Source: SAR86 cluster bacterium (GTDB lineage Bacteria > Pseudomonadota > Gammaproteobacteria > SAR86 > D2472). From it: DNA of 40,780 nt. Below, piece after piece: positions 1 through 8,413 of the stretch. The notes under the pieces were generated by a model. That model made no database searches. It saw only the letters and a list, made by a program, of their open reading frames with translations, and was not told the origin of the DNA. Each line of letters opens with the position of its first letter. Position 1 is the first letter of the stretch. Both the position numbers and the translations under genes were made by a program. The stretch spans positions 1-40,780 of the forward strand of contig JAQWJG010000066.1 of the NCBI GenBank assembly GCA_029248485.1. Reading direction: 5' to 3'.

Positions 1-1
1 G

Positions 2-361
2 GGGTATGAGAAAGGCTATTATGTAAAACCAACTGTGTTTGCAAATGTGACCAATGATATGACCATTGCAAGGGAAGAAATTTTTGGTCCAGTTCTATCA
101 ATCCTCAAATATGATTCAGAAGAACAAGCAATTGAGATGGCTAATGATACTGAGTATGGGTTGGCTGGATACGTTCAAGGTGAACCTGATCATGCGAATA
201 AGGTTGCTAGAAAGATTAGAGCTGGACAAGTGATTATCAATGGAGGTGCGAGAGGAACAGGAGCGCCTTTTGGGGGCTATAAATCTTCTGGTAATGGTAG
301 AGAACATGGCCTTCATGGCTTGGAAGAATGCCTGGAAACCAAAGCAGTGATCATGCCCTAA
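2..361 (+). CDS. Aldehyde dehydrogenase family protein, C-terminal part (5' end outside window)
   Basis: NAD(P)-dependent oxidation of an aldehyde to the acid; substrate unknown. The open frame runs in from the window edge, so only about 119 C-terminal residues are seen. The EEIFGPVL segment carries the Glu that binds the nicotinamide ribose in this superfamily. It is followed by the usual C-terminal pattern ([26 protein letters not shown]). The catalytic Cys and the Rossmann fold lie upstream of the window. The gene ends 13 bases before the 3' end of the convergent tRNA gene, with no terminator between them. The family is clear; the subfamily cannot be decided from this fragment. Confidence 0.93.
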   Translation, partial: GYEKGYYVKPTVFANVTNDMTIAREEIFGPVLSILKYDSEEQAIEMANDTEYGLAGYVQGEPDHANKVARKIRAGQVIINGGARGTGAPFGGYKSSGNGREHGLHGLEECLETKAVIMP

Positions 362-374
362 GATACAACCGCAA

Positions 375-451
375 TGGTGGGCCCGGGAGGACTCGAACCT
401 CCGACCAATGGATTATGAGTCCACTGCTCTAACCAACTGAGCTACAGGCCC
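375..451 (-). tRNA. ileX: tRNA with CAT anticodon, probably tRNA-Ile2 (k2C-modified)
   Basis: A complete cloverleaf reads on the minus strand. The acceptor GGGCCTG pairs with CGGGCCC (one G-U), followed by discriminator A and an encoded CCA at 375-377. The D arm is GCTCAGTTGGTTAGAGC, the anticodon loop CTCATAA has the anticodon at 415-417, and the T stem is GGAGG/CCTCC. CAT could be elongator Met, initiator Met or lysidine-modified Ile2. Initiator is unlikely because position 1 pairs. Ile2 is preferred because the acceptor resembles gammaproteobacterial Ile2 species and because E. coli ileX also lies beside rpoD. The Ile2 versus Met call is inference; the tRNA itself is certain. Confidence 0.9.
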
Positions 452-478
452 AAAAACATATAAGTTTTAGAGCGAGTC

Positions 479-506
479 ATTATATAAGAATAAATCACTT
501 AGGGAA
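479..506 (-). promoter_or_regulatory. Candidate promoter of the tRNA gene
   Basis: On the minus strand there is a perfect TATAAT (484 to 479) followed by a GC-rich discriminator (GACTCGC), as in stringently controlled stable-RNA promoters. The -35 region (TTCCCT, 16-base spacing) is weak. Predicted start is near 472, giving a leader of about 20 bases before the tRNA 5' end at 451. Confidence 0.4.
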
Positions 507-532
507 GTATTAGTGATGTTTCAAGTTTTATC

Positions 533-1189
533 ATGGGTTATTATTCTCAAATGATTAACTTAGATGGAGTGCAATCTTTTGCAGAGGGTGGTAACAGAAA
601 ATGTTATATCAACCCAATAAATCCAAAAAGATGCCTCAAAGTACTTCATGAGGATCTCCTAGAGAAGCTTCACAAAAACTCAGCATGGTATAAGCGTCTA
701 GGAAACAGTGATGGTCTTGATGACAATTTACGTGAAGAAAAGGCATATAAACAAAAAGCTGTTATCTCTCCAATAAATTCTTCGATTTGGAATCATTTAG
801 CTAAGTGGCATGGAATGGTTGAGACAAATCTAGGGCCTGCCTCAGAGACTGAACTCATTACAAATGATGGAGAAATAGCAGAAACTCTAGAAACTTACCT
901 TTTTAGAGAAGGCTTAACACCAGAAATTAAACGCGCATTAAGCAACTTTGAAAATTGGCTGAGAGCCCATCTTGTATTAACTAAAAATATCATTCCTCAT
1001 AACCTTGTTATCAAAAAAGAAAATGGGTCTTTGATGCTAAAGATAATTGATGGGCTGGGAAGCAAATCATTTATACCACTGCCCAAATACAGCAAGTTTT
1101 TTGCAAAAATCTATGTAGAGAGACGCATAGAACTTATGTGGAGCAGAATTCATTGGGACCTAAGCGGCCGCAATGGAAATTGGAAATAA
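533..1189 (+). CDS. YrbL-like (PhoP regulatory network family) kinase-fold protein
   Basis: A 218-residue protein of the YrbL family, which has a protein-kinase-like fold. In enterobacteria yrbL is controlled by PhoP/PhoQ and BasS/BasR; its biochemical role is not settled. The N-terminal FAEGGNRKCYINP followed by PKRCLKV is the family signature (glycine-rich loop, then the Lys strand). A later IPHNLVI...LKIIDGLG segment matches the catalytic-loop and metal-binding area, with HN and D. It is divergent from the tRNA and ends 5 bases before the stop of the convergent rpoD. An alternative start at 551 (M7) is possible. No PhoPQ genes are seen nearby, so regulation is unknown. Confidence 0.75.
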   Translation: MGYYSQMINLDGVQSFAEGGNRKCYINPINPKRCLKVLHEDLLEKLHKNSAWYKRLGNSDGLDDNLREEKAYKQKAVISPINSSIWNHLAKWHGMVETNLGPASETELITNDGEIAETLETYLFREGLTPEIKRALSNFENWLRAHLVLTKNIIPHNLVIKKENGSLMLKIIDGLGSKSFIPLPKYSKFFAKIYVERRIELMWSRIHWDLSGRNGNWK

Positions 1190-1194
1190 CCCGC

Positions 1195-3000
1195 TTACTC
1201 GTCTAAGAAATTCTTTAAATGACTTGAGCGGCTGGGATGTCTCAATTTTCGTAGAGCCTTAGCTTCTATTTGACGAATTCTTTCTCTAGTAACATCAAAT
1301 TGTTTTCCAACCTCTTCTAAGGTGTGATCTGTATTCATACCAATACCAAACCTCATTCTTAAGACCTTAGCTTCTCTAGCGGTCAATGAAGACAACACGT
1401 CATCTGTCGCAAAGTGAAGACTGCCTTCAGTTGCATTTTTCAATGGTGAATGAATCACAGTATCTTCGATAAAATCACCTAAGTTTGAATCTTCATCATC
1501 GCCTATAGGGGTTTCCATCGAAATCGGCTCTTTAGCAATTTTGAGTACTTTTCTGACTTTATCTTCAGGCATATCCAACTCTTTACTTAGCTCTTCTGGA
1601 GTAGGCTCCCTTCCCATATCTTGCATCATCTGGCGAGATACTCGATTTAATTTGTTGATGGTTTCAATCATATGAACAGGAATTCTTATTGTTCTTGCCT
1701 GATCAGCAATTGATCTTGTAATTGCCTGTCTAATCCACCAAGTTGCATAAGTAGAAAACTTATACCCTCTTCTGTACTCAAACTTATCAACTGCTTTCAT
1801 AAGCCCAATATTGCCTTCTTGAATCAGATCTAGGAATTGCAAACCTCTGTTTGTATATTTTTTAGCAATTGAGATTACAAGCCTAAGATTGGCCTCAACC
1901 ATATCTTTTTTAGCTCGCCTCATCTTTGTTTCACCCATGGACATGGCGCGATTAATTTCTTTTATGTCCTTAACACTTAAACCAACTCTCTCTTCAACAG
2001 CTTTTATAGCTTTTTGTGCAATTACCACATCCGGCTTAATGTGTTCTAAAGATTTTTTAGAGTATTTTTTATTAGTCATCAAAGAATCAACCCATTTCAC
2101 CTTAGTAATGTTGTCTTTGTACATCGCAATAAAATCTTTTCGAGGGATTCGTGCTGACTTTACAAACAAGAACTGAATTCTTTTTTCATGCAAACGAATT
2201 TCTGCTAAGTCACTTCGTGCAAAGAAAGCAAGGTCCTCAAACATCTTTGGTGAAAATTTTAGGAACTGGAAGATTAGTCCCAGCTTTGCAAATTCTGCCT
2301 TAGCTTCTTTGGAGTGCCTGCCTTTTGATTCAAGGACTTTATAAGTTTTATTAAATTGACGTTTTAAGTTTGTCATACGTCTTTGGACTTCGGCTAAATC
2401 CGGCCCAGTGTCAACCTCTTCATCACTCTCTTCTAATTGTTTTGCTTTCTCACTGCCTGGTCCAGCTGAAGGCACCTCTTCCATCTCTTCGAGAAAACCC
2501 GTTAATAGCTCGCTTAATTTCTTATCTTCACTTTTGACCTGCTCATAAAAATCGATAATGTGCTCAACAATTCCGGGATAATGTACACTGGCATCTAGCA
2601 AATCACGCATGCCCTCTTCGATGCGCTTGGCAATTTCAATCTCGCCCTCTCGAGTAAGAAGGTCGACAGTGCCCATTTCGCGCATGTACATCCTTACGGG
2701 GTCAGTTGTTCGGCCAGTCTCATTCTCAACAGCAGCTAAAGCTTCAGCTGCTTGCTCAAGAGCAATATCATCCTGATCGTCAGATGACTCAGATAGCATT
2801 AAAGTATCTGCATCTGGTGCAGTTTCATGAACCTGAAGACCCAGATCGTTGATCATCCCAATAATCTCATCAACCTGATCTGGATCGGATATATCCTCTG
2901 GGAGATGATCGTTTACGTCTGCATATGTTAAATAGCCTTGCTCACGGCCTTTTTCAATTAACTCTGCAATCCTTGAACCTTGTTTTTTTAACTTATCCAC
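1195..3000 (-). CDS. rpoD: RNA polymerase primary sigma factor sigma-70
   Basis: Housekeeping sigma factor directing RNA polymerase to -10/-35 promoters. At 601 residues it is close to the E. coli length (613). Seen in order: region 1.1 (first ~55 residues), region 1.2 ([21 protein letters not shown]), a non-conserved acidic region, region 2 with [19 protein letters not shown] and [17 protein letters not shown] (-10 recognition), region 3 ([11 protein letters not shown]...), and region 4.2 with the helix-turn-helix [20 protein letters not shown] in the last 60 residues. The start is GTG at 3000, chosen because AGAGG (3007-3011 on the plus strand, complemented) lies 6 bases upstream and no ATG fits the family N terminus better. 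It lies 52 bases downstream of dnaG and is probably cotranscribed with it. Confidence 0.99.
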   Translation of the reverse strand: MDKLKKQGSRIAELIEKGREQGYLTYADVNDHLPEDISDPDQVDEIIGMINDLGLQVHETAPDADTLMLSESSDDQDDIALEQAAEALAAVENETGRTTDPVRMYMREMGTVDLLTREGEIEIAKRIEEGMRDLLDASVHYPGIVEHIIDFYEQVKSEDKKLSELLTGFLEEMEEVPSAGPGSEKAKQLEESDEEVDTGPDLAEVQRRMTNLKRQFNKTYKVLESKGRHSKEAKAEFAKLGLIFQFLKFSPKMFEDLAFFARSDLAEIRLHEKRIQFLFVKSARIPRKDFIAMYKDNITKVKWVDSLMTNKKYSKKSLEHIKPDVVIAQKAIKAVEERVGLSVKDIKEINRAMSMGETKMRRAKKDMVEANLRLVISIAKKYTNRGLQFLDLIQEGNIGLMKAVDKFEYRRGYKFSTYATWWIRQAITRSIADQARTIRIPVHMIETINKLNRVSRQMMQDMGREPTPEELSKELDMPEDKVRKVLKIAKEPISMETPIGDDEDSNLGDFIEDTVIHSPLKNATEGSLHFATDDVLSSLTAREAKVLRMRFGIGMNTDHTLEEVGKQFDVTRERIRQIEAKALRKLRHPSRSSHLKNFLDE

Positions 3001-3052
3001 TCAATGCCTCTTTCTAAATCGTCCACTATATGTGATGCCAAATTTGATTTTT

Positions 3053-4810
3053 TCAATCTTGTTTTGAACTTAATTTTTTTAACCAATTTCGATCATCGTC
3101 AGTGATTTCTTGCTTTTTTAAGATGATTTGCTGTAAATCTCTTCTTTCTGCTGGCGTAATCGATCTGACATTATACTTGTCTTTGAGTGTTTGCTCTCTA
3201 TCTTTTTGATTTTTTAATAAAATATCAATGCAGTCATTTACAAGCTTTAATGCGTTCTTTTCTGATAATTCAAGCCCTGCAACCACCGCTTCTGAAAAAT
3301 ATCCCTTTATTTGCTCTGATTCTAAGCTTTCAATTACTCTCGATGGTTTGATGTCAGGTGTTTGCCTGTATAAATCTAGGATTACAAATAAAAAGCTAAA
3401 TTTGGGATCATCTTTTAATTCATCAAAGATAGATTCTTGAGCTATTGTTGGGAATGCTAATAAAGCGCTAAAAATATTAATCACTGCCTTTACTCTTACC
3501 GGGGCGTTAGAACTTGATCTAATCAGACGCTCGTGGTCATCTCGGGCAGAAGGTCTTGAAGGTGTGTCCATGCTTTTGATATCCATGCCACATAATTTTG
3601 AAACCTCGTTGGCATAAACTTCTTTAATAACGGTGTTATGTATTTTATTAATGATGGGTATAGCAAATGCTGCAGCTTGTGCGCGACCCTCCAATGTTTC
3701 TAAATTAAATTCTTTAACTTTCGATAAAAAATAGGATGAGAGAGAAATGGACTCATCTAACAATTTTTGAAATGCTTTTAAACCAAATTCATTAATATAT
3801 GAATCTGGATCATGGCCTGCTTCAAAAAAGACGAAATGAATATTCATATCTTCTCTTATAATTGGAAAAGTGTTTTCAACTGCTTTCCAAGCTGCTTTAC
3901 CTCCAGCCAGATCACCATCAAACGCAAAAAATATTTTATTTGTGTAACGCATGATTTTAGAAACATGATTTGGTGTAACAGCTGTTCCGAGTGTTGCCAC
4001 TGCATTTTTGATGCCATGCTCATAAAGGCCTATAACATCCATATACCCTTCAACAACGATTAAAGATGCAATATTTTTTTCTAACTCTTTGACCTCATAC
4101 AAACCAAACAACTCATTTGATTTGTTAAAAAAAGTGGTTTCAGGAGAATTAAGATACTTCGGCTCTCCCTCATCTATTATTCTCCCACCCATAGCAATAA
4201 AATCACCTTTTATATTCCTAATGGGGAAGATAACTCTGCCTCTAAATCGATCATAGAATCGATCATCTTTCTTACTAAATAACCCAGACTCATCCAACTC
4301 CTTGCTTGGCGTATCAGACCCCAAATGGTTTAAAAGACCGTCCCATTTATCTTGTGCATAGCCAATGTTAAATTTCTTTGCTGTGGCTCCAGTAATCTTT
4401 CTATCTTTTAGATATTGAACTGCCTTGGGAGCAATTTTTTCATTTAAATTTGCTTGATAAAATTTAACTGCTTTCTCAACCAAGCCGCTTGGCTTAGATT
4501 TTTCAAGCCTGTTATTTTCATAGGGAACGGTCATCCCTGCTGAACTTGCAAGAGCTTCTATTGCATCAACAAATTCTAAATTTTCGTAACGCCTGATAAA
4601 GTGGATAGCATTGCCAGATTCTTGGCAAACAAAACAATAAAAAAACTGTTTTTCCTGATTCACTGCCATGGAAGGGTTTGAATCATCATGAAATGGGCAT
4701 TGGCACCAGAAATTTGATCCCTTTTTATTCACAGGTATGCGTCGACCTACGACATCAACAATATCGGTTTGGTCTAATAACTGGTCAATGAAACTAGTTG
4801 GAATTGACAT
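3053..4810 (-). CDS. dnaG: DNA primase
   Basis: Synthesises RNA primers for chromosome replication and interacts with DnaB helicase. At 585 residues it is of normal length. The N-terminal zinc-binding domain has C38, H41, C59 and C62 (CPFH then CFVC). The RNA-polymerase core includes the TOPRIM segment with VVEGYMDVIGL and the acidic FAFDGD. The C-terminal part is the helicase-binding domain, less conserved. The ATG at 4810 lies within the 3' end of ruvX (17-base overlap), so dnaG is likely translationally linked to ruvX. In most gammaproteobacteria dnaG follows rpsU (and often yqeY); here those two genes lie 26 kb away. Confidence 0.99.
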   Translation of the reverse strand: MSIPTSFIDQLLDQTDIVDVVGRRIPVNKKGSNFWCQCPFHDDSNPSMAVNQEKQFFYCFVCQESGNAIHFIRRYENLEFVDAIEALASSAGMTVPYENNRLEKSKPSGLVEKAVKFYQANLNEKIAPKAVQYLKDRKITGATAKKFNIGYAQDKWDGLLNHLGSDTPSKELDESGLFSKKDDRFYDRFRGRVIFPIRNIKGDFIAMGGRIIDEGEPKYLNSPETTFFNKSNELFGLYEVKELEKNIASLIVVEGYMDVIGLYEHGIKNAVATLGTAVTPNHVSKIMRYTNKIFFAFDGDLAGGKAAWKAVENTFPIIREDMNIHFVFFEAGHDPDSYINEFGLKAFQKLLDESISLSSYFLSKVKEFNLETLEGRAQAAAFAIPIINKIHNTVIKEVYANEVSKLCGMDIKSMDTPSRPSARDDHERLIRSSSNAPVRVKAVINIFSALLAFPTIAQESIFDELKDDPKFSFLFVILDLYRQTPDIKPSRVIESLESEQIKGYFSEAVVAGLELSEKNALKLVNDCIDILLKNQKDREQTLKDKYNVRSITPAERRDLQQIILKKQEITDDDRNWLKKLSSKQD

Positions 4811-5201
4811 AATGCTCTATCCAATTATCTAAAAATATTTTAGCTGCCAAATCATCGATGCGATCATCTTTTGAATCTTTTTGCATTAGCTGCTTTGCCT
4901 CAAATGAGGTTAATCTCTCATCCACTAATTCACAAGGGATGTCACTAATCTTTTGCAATTTCTGAAAAAATGGGTCAACTTTTTTCATCATGTCGCTTGG
5001 GGTTCCATCCATATTTAACGGCTTACCTACCAGCAATTGATCAGGTTTCCACTCATCAATAAGATTAGAAATTGTATTCCAGATTTCTTTACCCTCGCGA
5101 GCTACATTTATTACAATTAAGGGAGAAGAGGTCTTTGTGATAGTTTGTCCAACAGCTACCCCGATGTGTTGGGTACCAAAATCAAAAGCTAAAATCTGCA
5201 T
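4794..5201 (-). CDS. ruvX: Putative Holliday junction resolvase / pre-16S rRNA nuclease RuvX (YqgF)
   Basis: RNase H-fold nuclease. E. coli YqgF is required for 5' maturation of 16S rRNA; a Holliday-junction role has also been proposed. 135 residues, typical length. D7 in AFDFGTQHIGVA is the first catalytic acid, VDERLTS holds the second, and the C-terminal DDLAAKIFL holds the third. It follows the tonB-like gene by 2 bases. Its last codons run into the start of dnaG. In relatives ruvX is usually followed by pyrimidine genes such as pyrB; here it is followed by dnaG. Confidence 0.96.
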   Translation of the reverse strand: MQILAFDFGTQHIGVAVGQTITKTSSPLIVINVAREGKEIWNTISNLIDEWKPDQLLVGKPLNMDGTPSDMMKKVDPFFQKLQKISDIPCELVDERLTSFEAKQLMQKDSKDDRIDDLAAKIFLDNWIEHYVNSN

Positions 5202-5203
5202 TG

Positions 5204-5821
5204 TTAAGAGTTTGTAAAATTCCAGTCTCGAATTATTTCAAGCTGCTGATAGTTTGCCAGCATATCTTCAGGAAAAGGCTCAAATGGAGCTGATTGATGC
5301 AAAATTTTCAAGGCTAAAGCATCCAAGATTGAATTCCCTGAGGACTGCAAAATATCAGCGCCTATTAAGTTACCCATATGATCGATTATGGACTTAATTT
5401 GGACTCTAAAATTACCTTGAATAATATCTGAGCGTGAAATTTCGTAATAACCAGCTGTCTCAACCTGTCTTTGCCAAGCATTCAGATAAATAGTCTCAAA
5501 ACTTTCTAAGGTTGAATTAGATTCTAAGCGCCTAACGCTAAGTTGAGACTGATCTTGAAGTTTGATATCTCGAGAGACCATTGCAGCTTGTTGACTATTT
5601 TGTTGCAGAGGCTCAAAGCCATTCAGCGCACTGCCTTGCATATCAAACTCTTCATTGGCAAATTTAATATTCACAATTGCTTCTTTGTTAAAGTCCCATG
5701 GTTTCTTAATGACAACAAAACTAATTCCAAAGATAATCACTCCATGAAATATTAAAGAAGCTAGCATGGATTTTCTCAATCCCCATCTTTGAATTCTCTG
5801 CTTATAAATCAGTGGCTGCAT
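5204..5821 (-). CDS. Short TonB-family protein (TonB3-like position)
   Basis: Inner-membrane anchored protein with a TonB C-terminal fold, 205 residues. The start at 5821 was chosen because the longer frame would overlap gshB by more than 60 bases; 5821 leaves a 1-base gap after the gshB stop. A cytoplasmic RIQRWGLRKS is followed by one membrane segment (SMLASLIFHGVIIFGISFVV). The linker contains almost no Pro, unlike the long Pro-Glu/Pro-Lys spacer of classical TonB. The last ~75 residues (FRVQIKSIIDHMGNLIGADI... then FEPFPEDM) fit the TonB C-terminal domain. Position beside gshB matches P. aeruginosa tonB3, which is involved in twitching, but no pil genes are present here. Role in energising receptors is uncertain. 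Confidence 0.8.
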   Translation of the reverse strand: MQPLIYKQRIQRWGLRKSMLASLIFHGVIIFGISFVVIKKPWDFNKEAIVNIKFANEEFDMQGSALNGFEPLQQNSQQAAMVSRDIKLQDQSQLSVRRLESNSTLESFETIYLNAWQRQVETAGYYEISRSDIIQGNFRVQIKSIIDHMGNLIGADILQSSGNSILDALALKILHQSAPFEPFPEDMLANYQQLEIIRDWNFTNS

Positions 5822-5822
5822 C

Positions 5823-6755
5823 TTATATTGATTGAAGCAAGGTCTTAATTGGGTTTTGACCAGTTTGAGACAGAATCTCTCTTGCACCTGTAGGACTTGT
5901 GATATTAATTTCAGTTAAATAATTTCCAATCATGTCTATTCCAGCAAACATAATGCCTTCTTCTGCAAGCAGCTTGCCAATCTCTATGCTTACTTCAAGT
6001 TGATCATTAGATAGTTCCCGAGCCTCACCTTTGCCGCCGGCTGCAAGATTGCCTTTAAAACTTCCACCTTGAGGTATTCTTGCCAATGCAATAGGAAATG
6101 GTTTGCCATGAATAATGAGTATTCGATAATCACCATCGTATATTTCCGGCAAGAAATTTTGCACCATGACCATGGTTTGATAATTATTTGTTAATGACTT
6201 AAAAATTTTTAAATGATCTTCTGAATTTTCATCAAACTTATAGATTGATTCTCCACCCATGCCATCAAGAGGCTTGAGGATAATAGTTGAGTATTTTTGT
6301 TTAAATAACTCGAAGTCTTTTTCTTTGCAGATAACGCTTGTATCAGGCATCCAATGCGAAAATTGAAGGGCAAAAATCTTTTCATTAAACTTTTTTAAAG
6401 CCGAAGGTCGATTAACTATGTTGGCGCCCTCGGCTTCAGCCTGAGAAAGCAAATGCAACGCATTCATATAATCTTCATCTACTGGCGGATCCTTCCTCAT
6501 AAAAACATAATCAATATCTTTAAGTGGTTGAGCCTGATGAACTATCTCACTAATTTGTGGGTTGGTGATAGGGTCTTTGATTTCAGAGAAATTAGCAAAA
6601 GTTTCTTGGTCTTTATAAATTAAATCTTTCATCTCACATTGGAGAACTTGACCGCCCATGCTAAAAACCTCCTGCATCCACAAAATAGTTGTGTCTTTTT
6701 TTGGATTTAATTCGTCTAAAGGATCGGTAATAAATAGTGAAGAAGTGCCTTGCAT
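5823..6755 (-). CDS. gshB: Glutathione synthetase
   Basis: ATP-dependent joining of gamma-glutamylcysteine with glycine, the second step of glutathione synthesis in the cytosol. 310 residues, as usual. The N-terminal substrate domain contains YVFMRKDPPVDEDYMNAL, with the R-K-DPP substrate-binding signature. The ATP-grasp part contains ILKPLDGMGGESIY, QNFLPEIYDGDYRILIIHG and the glycine-rich IPQGGSFKGNLAAGG, followed by GIDMIGNYLTEINITSPTG with metal and ATP ligands. It begins inside the rsmE stop (TAATG overlap) and ends 1 base before the tonB-like start, so the rsmE-gshB-tonB-ruvX run is one tight operon. Confidence 0.98.
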   Translation of the reverse strand: MQGTSSLFITDPLDELNPKKDTTILWMQEVFSMGGQVLQCEMKDLIYKDQETFANFSEIKDPITNPQISEIVHQAQPLKDIDYVFMRKDPPVDEDYMNALHLLSQAEAEGANIVNRPSALKKFNEKIFALQFSHWMPDTSVICKEKDFELFKQKYSTIILKPLDGMGGESIYKFDENSEDHLKIFKSLTNNYQTMVMVQNFLPEIYDGDYRILIIHGKPFPIALARIPQGGSFKGNLAAGGKGEARELSNDQLEVSIEIGKLLAEEGIMFAGIDMIGNYLTEINITSPTGAREILSQTGQNPIKTLLQSI

Positions 6756-7498
6756 TAATATTCTCCAAATAAGCTATGAAACTTAGATAATCCAACAACT
6801 GGAGCTGTTTCAGCGCGCAATACATAATGCCCTATCTTAAGAGACTGCAATCCTAATTCCTTGATCATGTGGCGCTCAGTTTCTGAGAAACCTGATTCGG
6901 GGCCGGTGATAAGGGTAATACTATTTAAACTCAAAATTTCATGATCTTTGATGAATCGATTAGCAATTGTATCAAGAACGAATAACCCCTCAGTATCTGA
7001 AGTTATTTTTATGCTATGCAGGCATTCTTTGAGCTCATTAAAGTAATGAATAGTTGGGACATGATTACAGCCAGATTGCTCGCATGCACTTATCATTGCC
7101 TCTTCCAATCGAAGATTTAATTTGGATAAATCCTTTTTTGCTAATGATTGATCTAAATGATCAGGTTTGTAAATTAGAATTGAGTTAACCCCCAATTCAA
7201 TAAGCTTTTGTAATGAATAGATTAAATTTTCTTTTTTAATATATGGGATGATTGCTTGATACGATTTCTGATAAGGGTTTTGCATGAATGAAATATCATC
7301 GATATGAAAATTTATATAATCTTTTTCAATCTCTTGAATGATTCCATTCGCTATAGTTCCTTGGCCATCAAATAGCTCGACAGGATCATTCGCTTTCAAC
7401 CTAAGAACCTTGGCAAGATGATGTATTTGTTTTATGTTGGTGCACTTATAGCTTGATGAAGATAATTCAGGGCAAAAAATTCTAGGCTTTCTCATCAA
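6755..7498 (-). CDS. rsmE: 16S rRNA (uracil-1498-N3)-methyltransferase
   Basis: SAM-dependent SPOUT-class enzyme methylating U1498 in the decoding centre of the small subunit. 247 residues, typical. The trefoil-knot signature is visible near the C terminus: LITGPESGFSETE followed by LKIGHYVLRAETAPVVGLSKFHSL. The N-terminal PUA-like part includes HHLAKVLRLKANDPVELFDGQG. First gene of the minus-strand gshB operon. The start is at 7498, with a second in-frame ATG immediately after it. Only 25 bases separate it from the divergent phosphatase gene. Confidence 0.97.
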   Translation of the reverse strand: MMRKPRIFCPELSSSSYKCTNIKQIHHLAKVLRLKANDPVELFDGQGTIANGIIQEIEKDYINFHIDDISFMQNPYQKSYQAIIPYIKKENLIYSLQKLIELGVNSILIYKPDHLDQSLAKKDLSKLNLRLEEAMISACEQSGCNHVPTIHYFNELKECLHSIKITSDTEGLFVLDTIANRFIKDHEILSLNSITLITGPESGFSETERHMIKELGLQSLKIGHYVLRAETAPVVGLSKFHSLFGEY

Positions 7499-7523
7499 GT
7501 AATTATAATTGGTATTTTTTATA

Positions 7524-8084
7524 ATGAGTCAAAGTCATATCATTCTTGTCAGACACGGAGAGGCATCTTCCGGATGGTCCGTTCACCCAGACCCTGGTTT
7601 AAGCGAGCTGGGTCGCATGCAAGCAGAAAATTCTGGCAAAGGCCTAATCAATCAAATTGCTTCCTATCAGCTTCTTTCTAGTCCAAAAAAAAGAGCTGTT
7701 GAAACTATGGAAATAATGCATACAAAAAATAAATTCCCTTTTAAATTAGACTCAAGATTTATTGAAATACCATCAGACAATATTGATGCTAATAAAAAAA
7801 GGGAGTGGCTATCAAGGATTTTTACAACCCCAATAGAAGGGCTTCCTGAAGCTGTAAAAGAATGGCGAAGTAATTTAATAAACTGGCTAAAAAATGCTCA
7901 AGGCAATTTTATTGTGACCACGCACTTCATGGTGATTAATGCATTGGTCTCATATATTACAAGTAATGATGCCATCTCATATTTTCACCCTGATTATGCT
8001 TCTAGGACGGAAATTTTTATAAAGAACGGAGAATTGACTCAATTAATTTTGGGTGATGATAAAAAAACTGTAATTAATCTATGA
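7524..8084 (+). CDS. SixA-like histidine phosphatase family protein
   Basis: Small phosphoglycerate-mutase-fold phosphatase of 186 residues. Substrate unknown; SixA in E. coli acts on phosphohistidine proteins, others act on small metabolites. The RHGEA motif (H11 phospho-acceptor) opens the protein, SSPKKRAVETMEIM supplies the second Arg region, and TTHFMVINAL near residue 137 supplies the second catalytic His. The ATG at 7524 is chosen over the TTG at 7509 because it gives the normal short N terminus before the RHG motif. It is divergent from rsmE and ends 62 bases before fis, probably transcribed separately. Confidence 0.85.
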   Translation: MSQSHIILVRHGEASSGWSVHPDPGLSELGRMQAENSGKGLINQIASYQLLSSPKKRAVETMEIMHTKNKFPFKLDSRFIEIPSDNIDANKKREWLSRIFTTPIEGLPEAVKEWRSNLINWLKNAQGNFIVTTHFMVINALVSYITSNDAISYFHPDYASRTEIFIKNGELTQLILGDDKKTVINL

Positions 8085-8090
8085 AATCAG

Positions 8091-8118
8091 TTGAGCAATT
8101 TTTAATCAGCTGTAGAAT
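8091..8118 (+). promoter_or_regulatory. Candidate sigma-70 promoter for fis-purH-purD-coq7
   Basis: TTGAGC (8091-8096), a 16-base spacer, then TAGAAT (8113-8118, five of six matches to TATAAT). It lies in the only intergenic stretch upstream of the fis operon and would give a leader of about 20 bases. In relatives Fis represses its own promoter; no clear Fis site can be called by eye. Confidence 0.4.
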
Positions 8119-8146
8119 TTATATTTTGCAGAAAAATATCTAATAA

Positions 8147-8413
8147 ATGACTCAAACAGTCTCACAAAAACCAAAAAATAAGCCTCTAAGTGAACAAGTA
8201 AGAAAGGCTATGAAGAAATACTTTGCCGCTCTTGGTGATGCAGCTCCAGCAAATGTTTATGAAATGGTAATGGTTGAGGTTGAGCCTGAGCTTTTAAAAG
8301 CAGTAATGGAGTACACAAACAATAACCAGTCTAAGGCTGCAAATGTTCTAGGCTTAAATAGAGCCACCCTCAGAAAAAAATTATATCGGCACAATATAAT
8401 AGAGAAATCATGA
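8147..8413 (+). CDS. fis: Nucleoid-associated DNA-binding protein Fis
   Basis: Homodimeric nucleoid protein that bends DNA and regulates growth-phase and stable-RNA genes. 88 residues (E. coli 98). The core aligns closely: PLSEQVRKAMKKYFAALG, VYEMVMVEVEPELLKAVMEYT, then the C-terminal helix-turn-helix NNQSKAANVLGLNRATLRKKL. The N-terminal beta-hairpin arm is shorter than in E. coli. In Pseudomonas and relatives the order is dusB-fis-purH-purD; here dusB is absent and fis is joined to purH by an ATGA overlap, suggesting co-translation. Confidence 0.96.
   Translation: MTQTVSQKPKNKPLSEQVRKAMKKYFAALGDAAPANVYEMVMVEVEPELLKAVMEYTNNNQSKAANVLGLNRATLRKKLYRHNIIEKS

Noticed and set aside
1190..1194. Terminator between the YrbL-like gene and rpoD
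   Set aside because: The genes converge with 5 bases between them and no inverted repeat with a T-tract is seen.
5822..5887. N-terminal extension of the TonB-like protein
   Set aside because: It overlaps gshB by more than 60 bases, and the ATG at 5821 sits 1 base after the gshB stop in front of the membrane anchor.
7520..7525. TATAAT at the SixA-like gene start as a promoter
   Set aside because: It overlaps the start codon itself, so transcription would begin inside the gene; most likely chance in AT-rich DNA.
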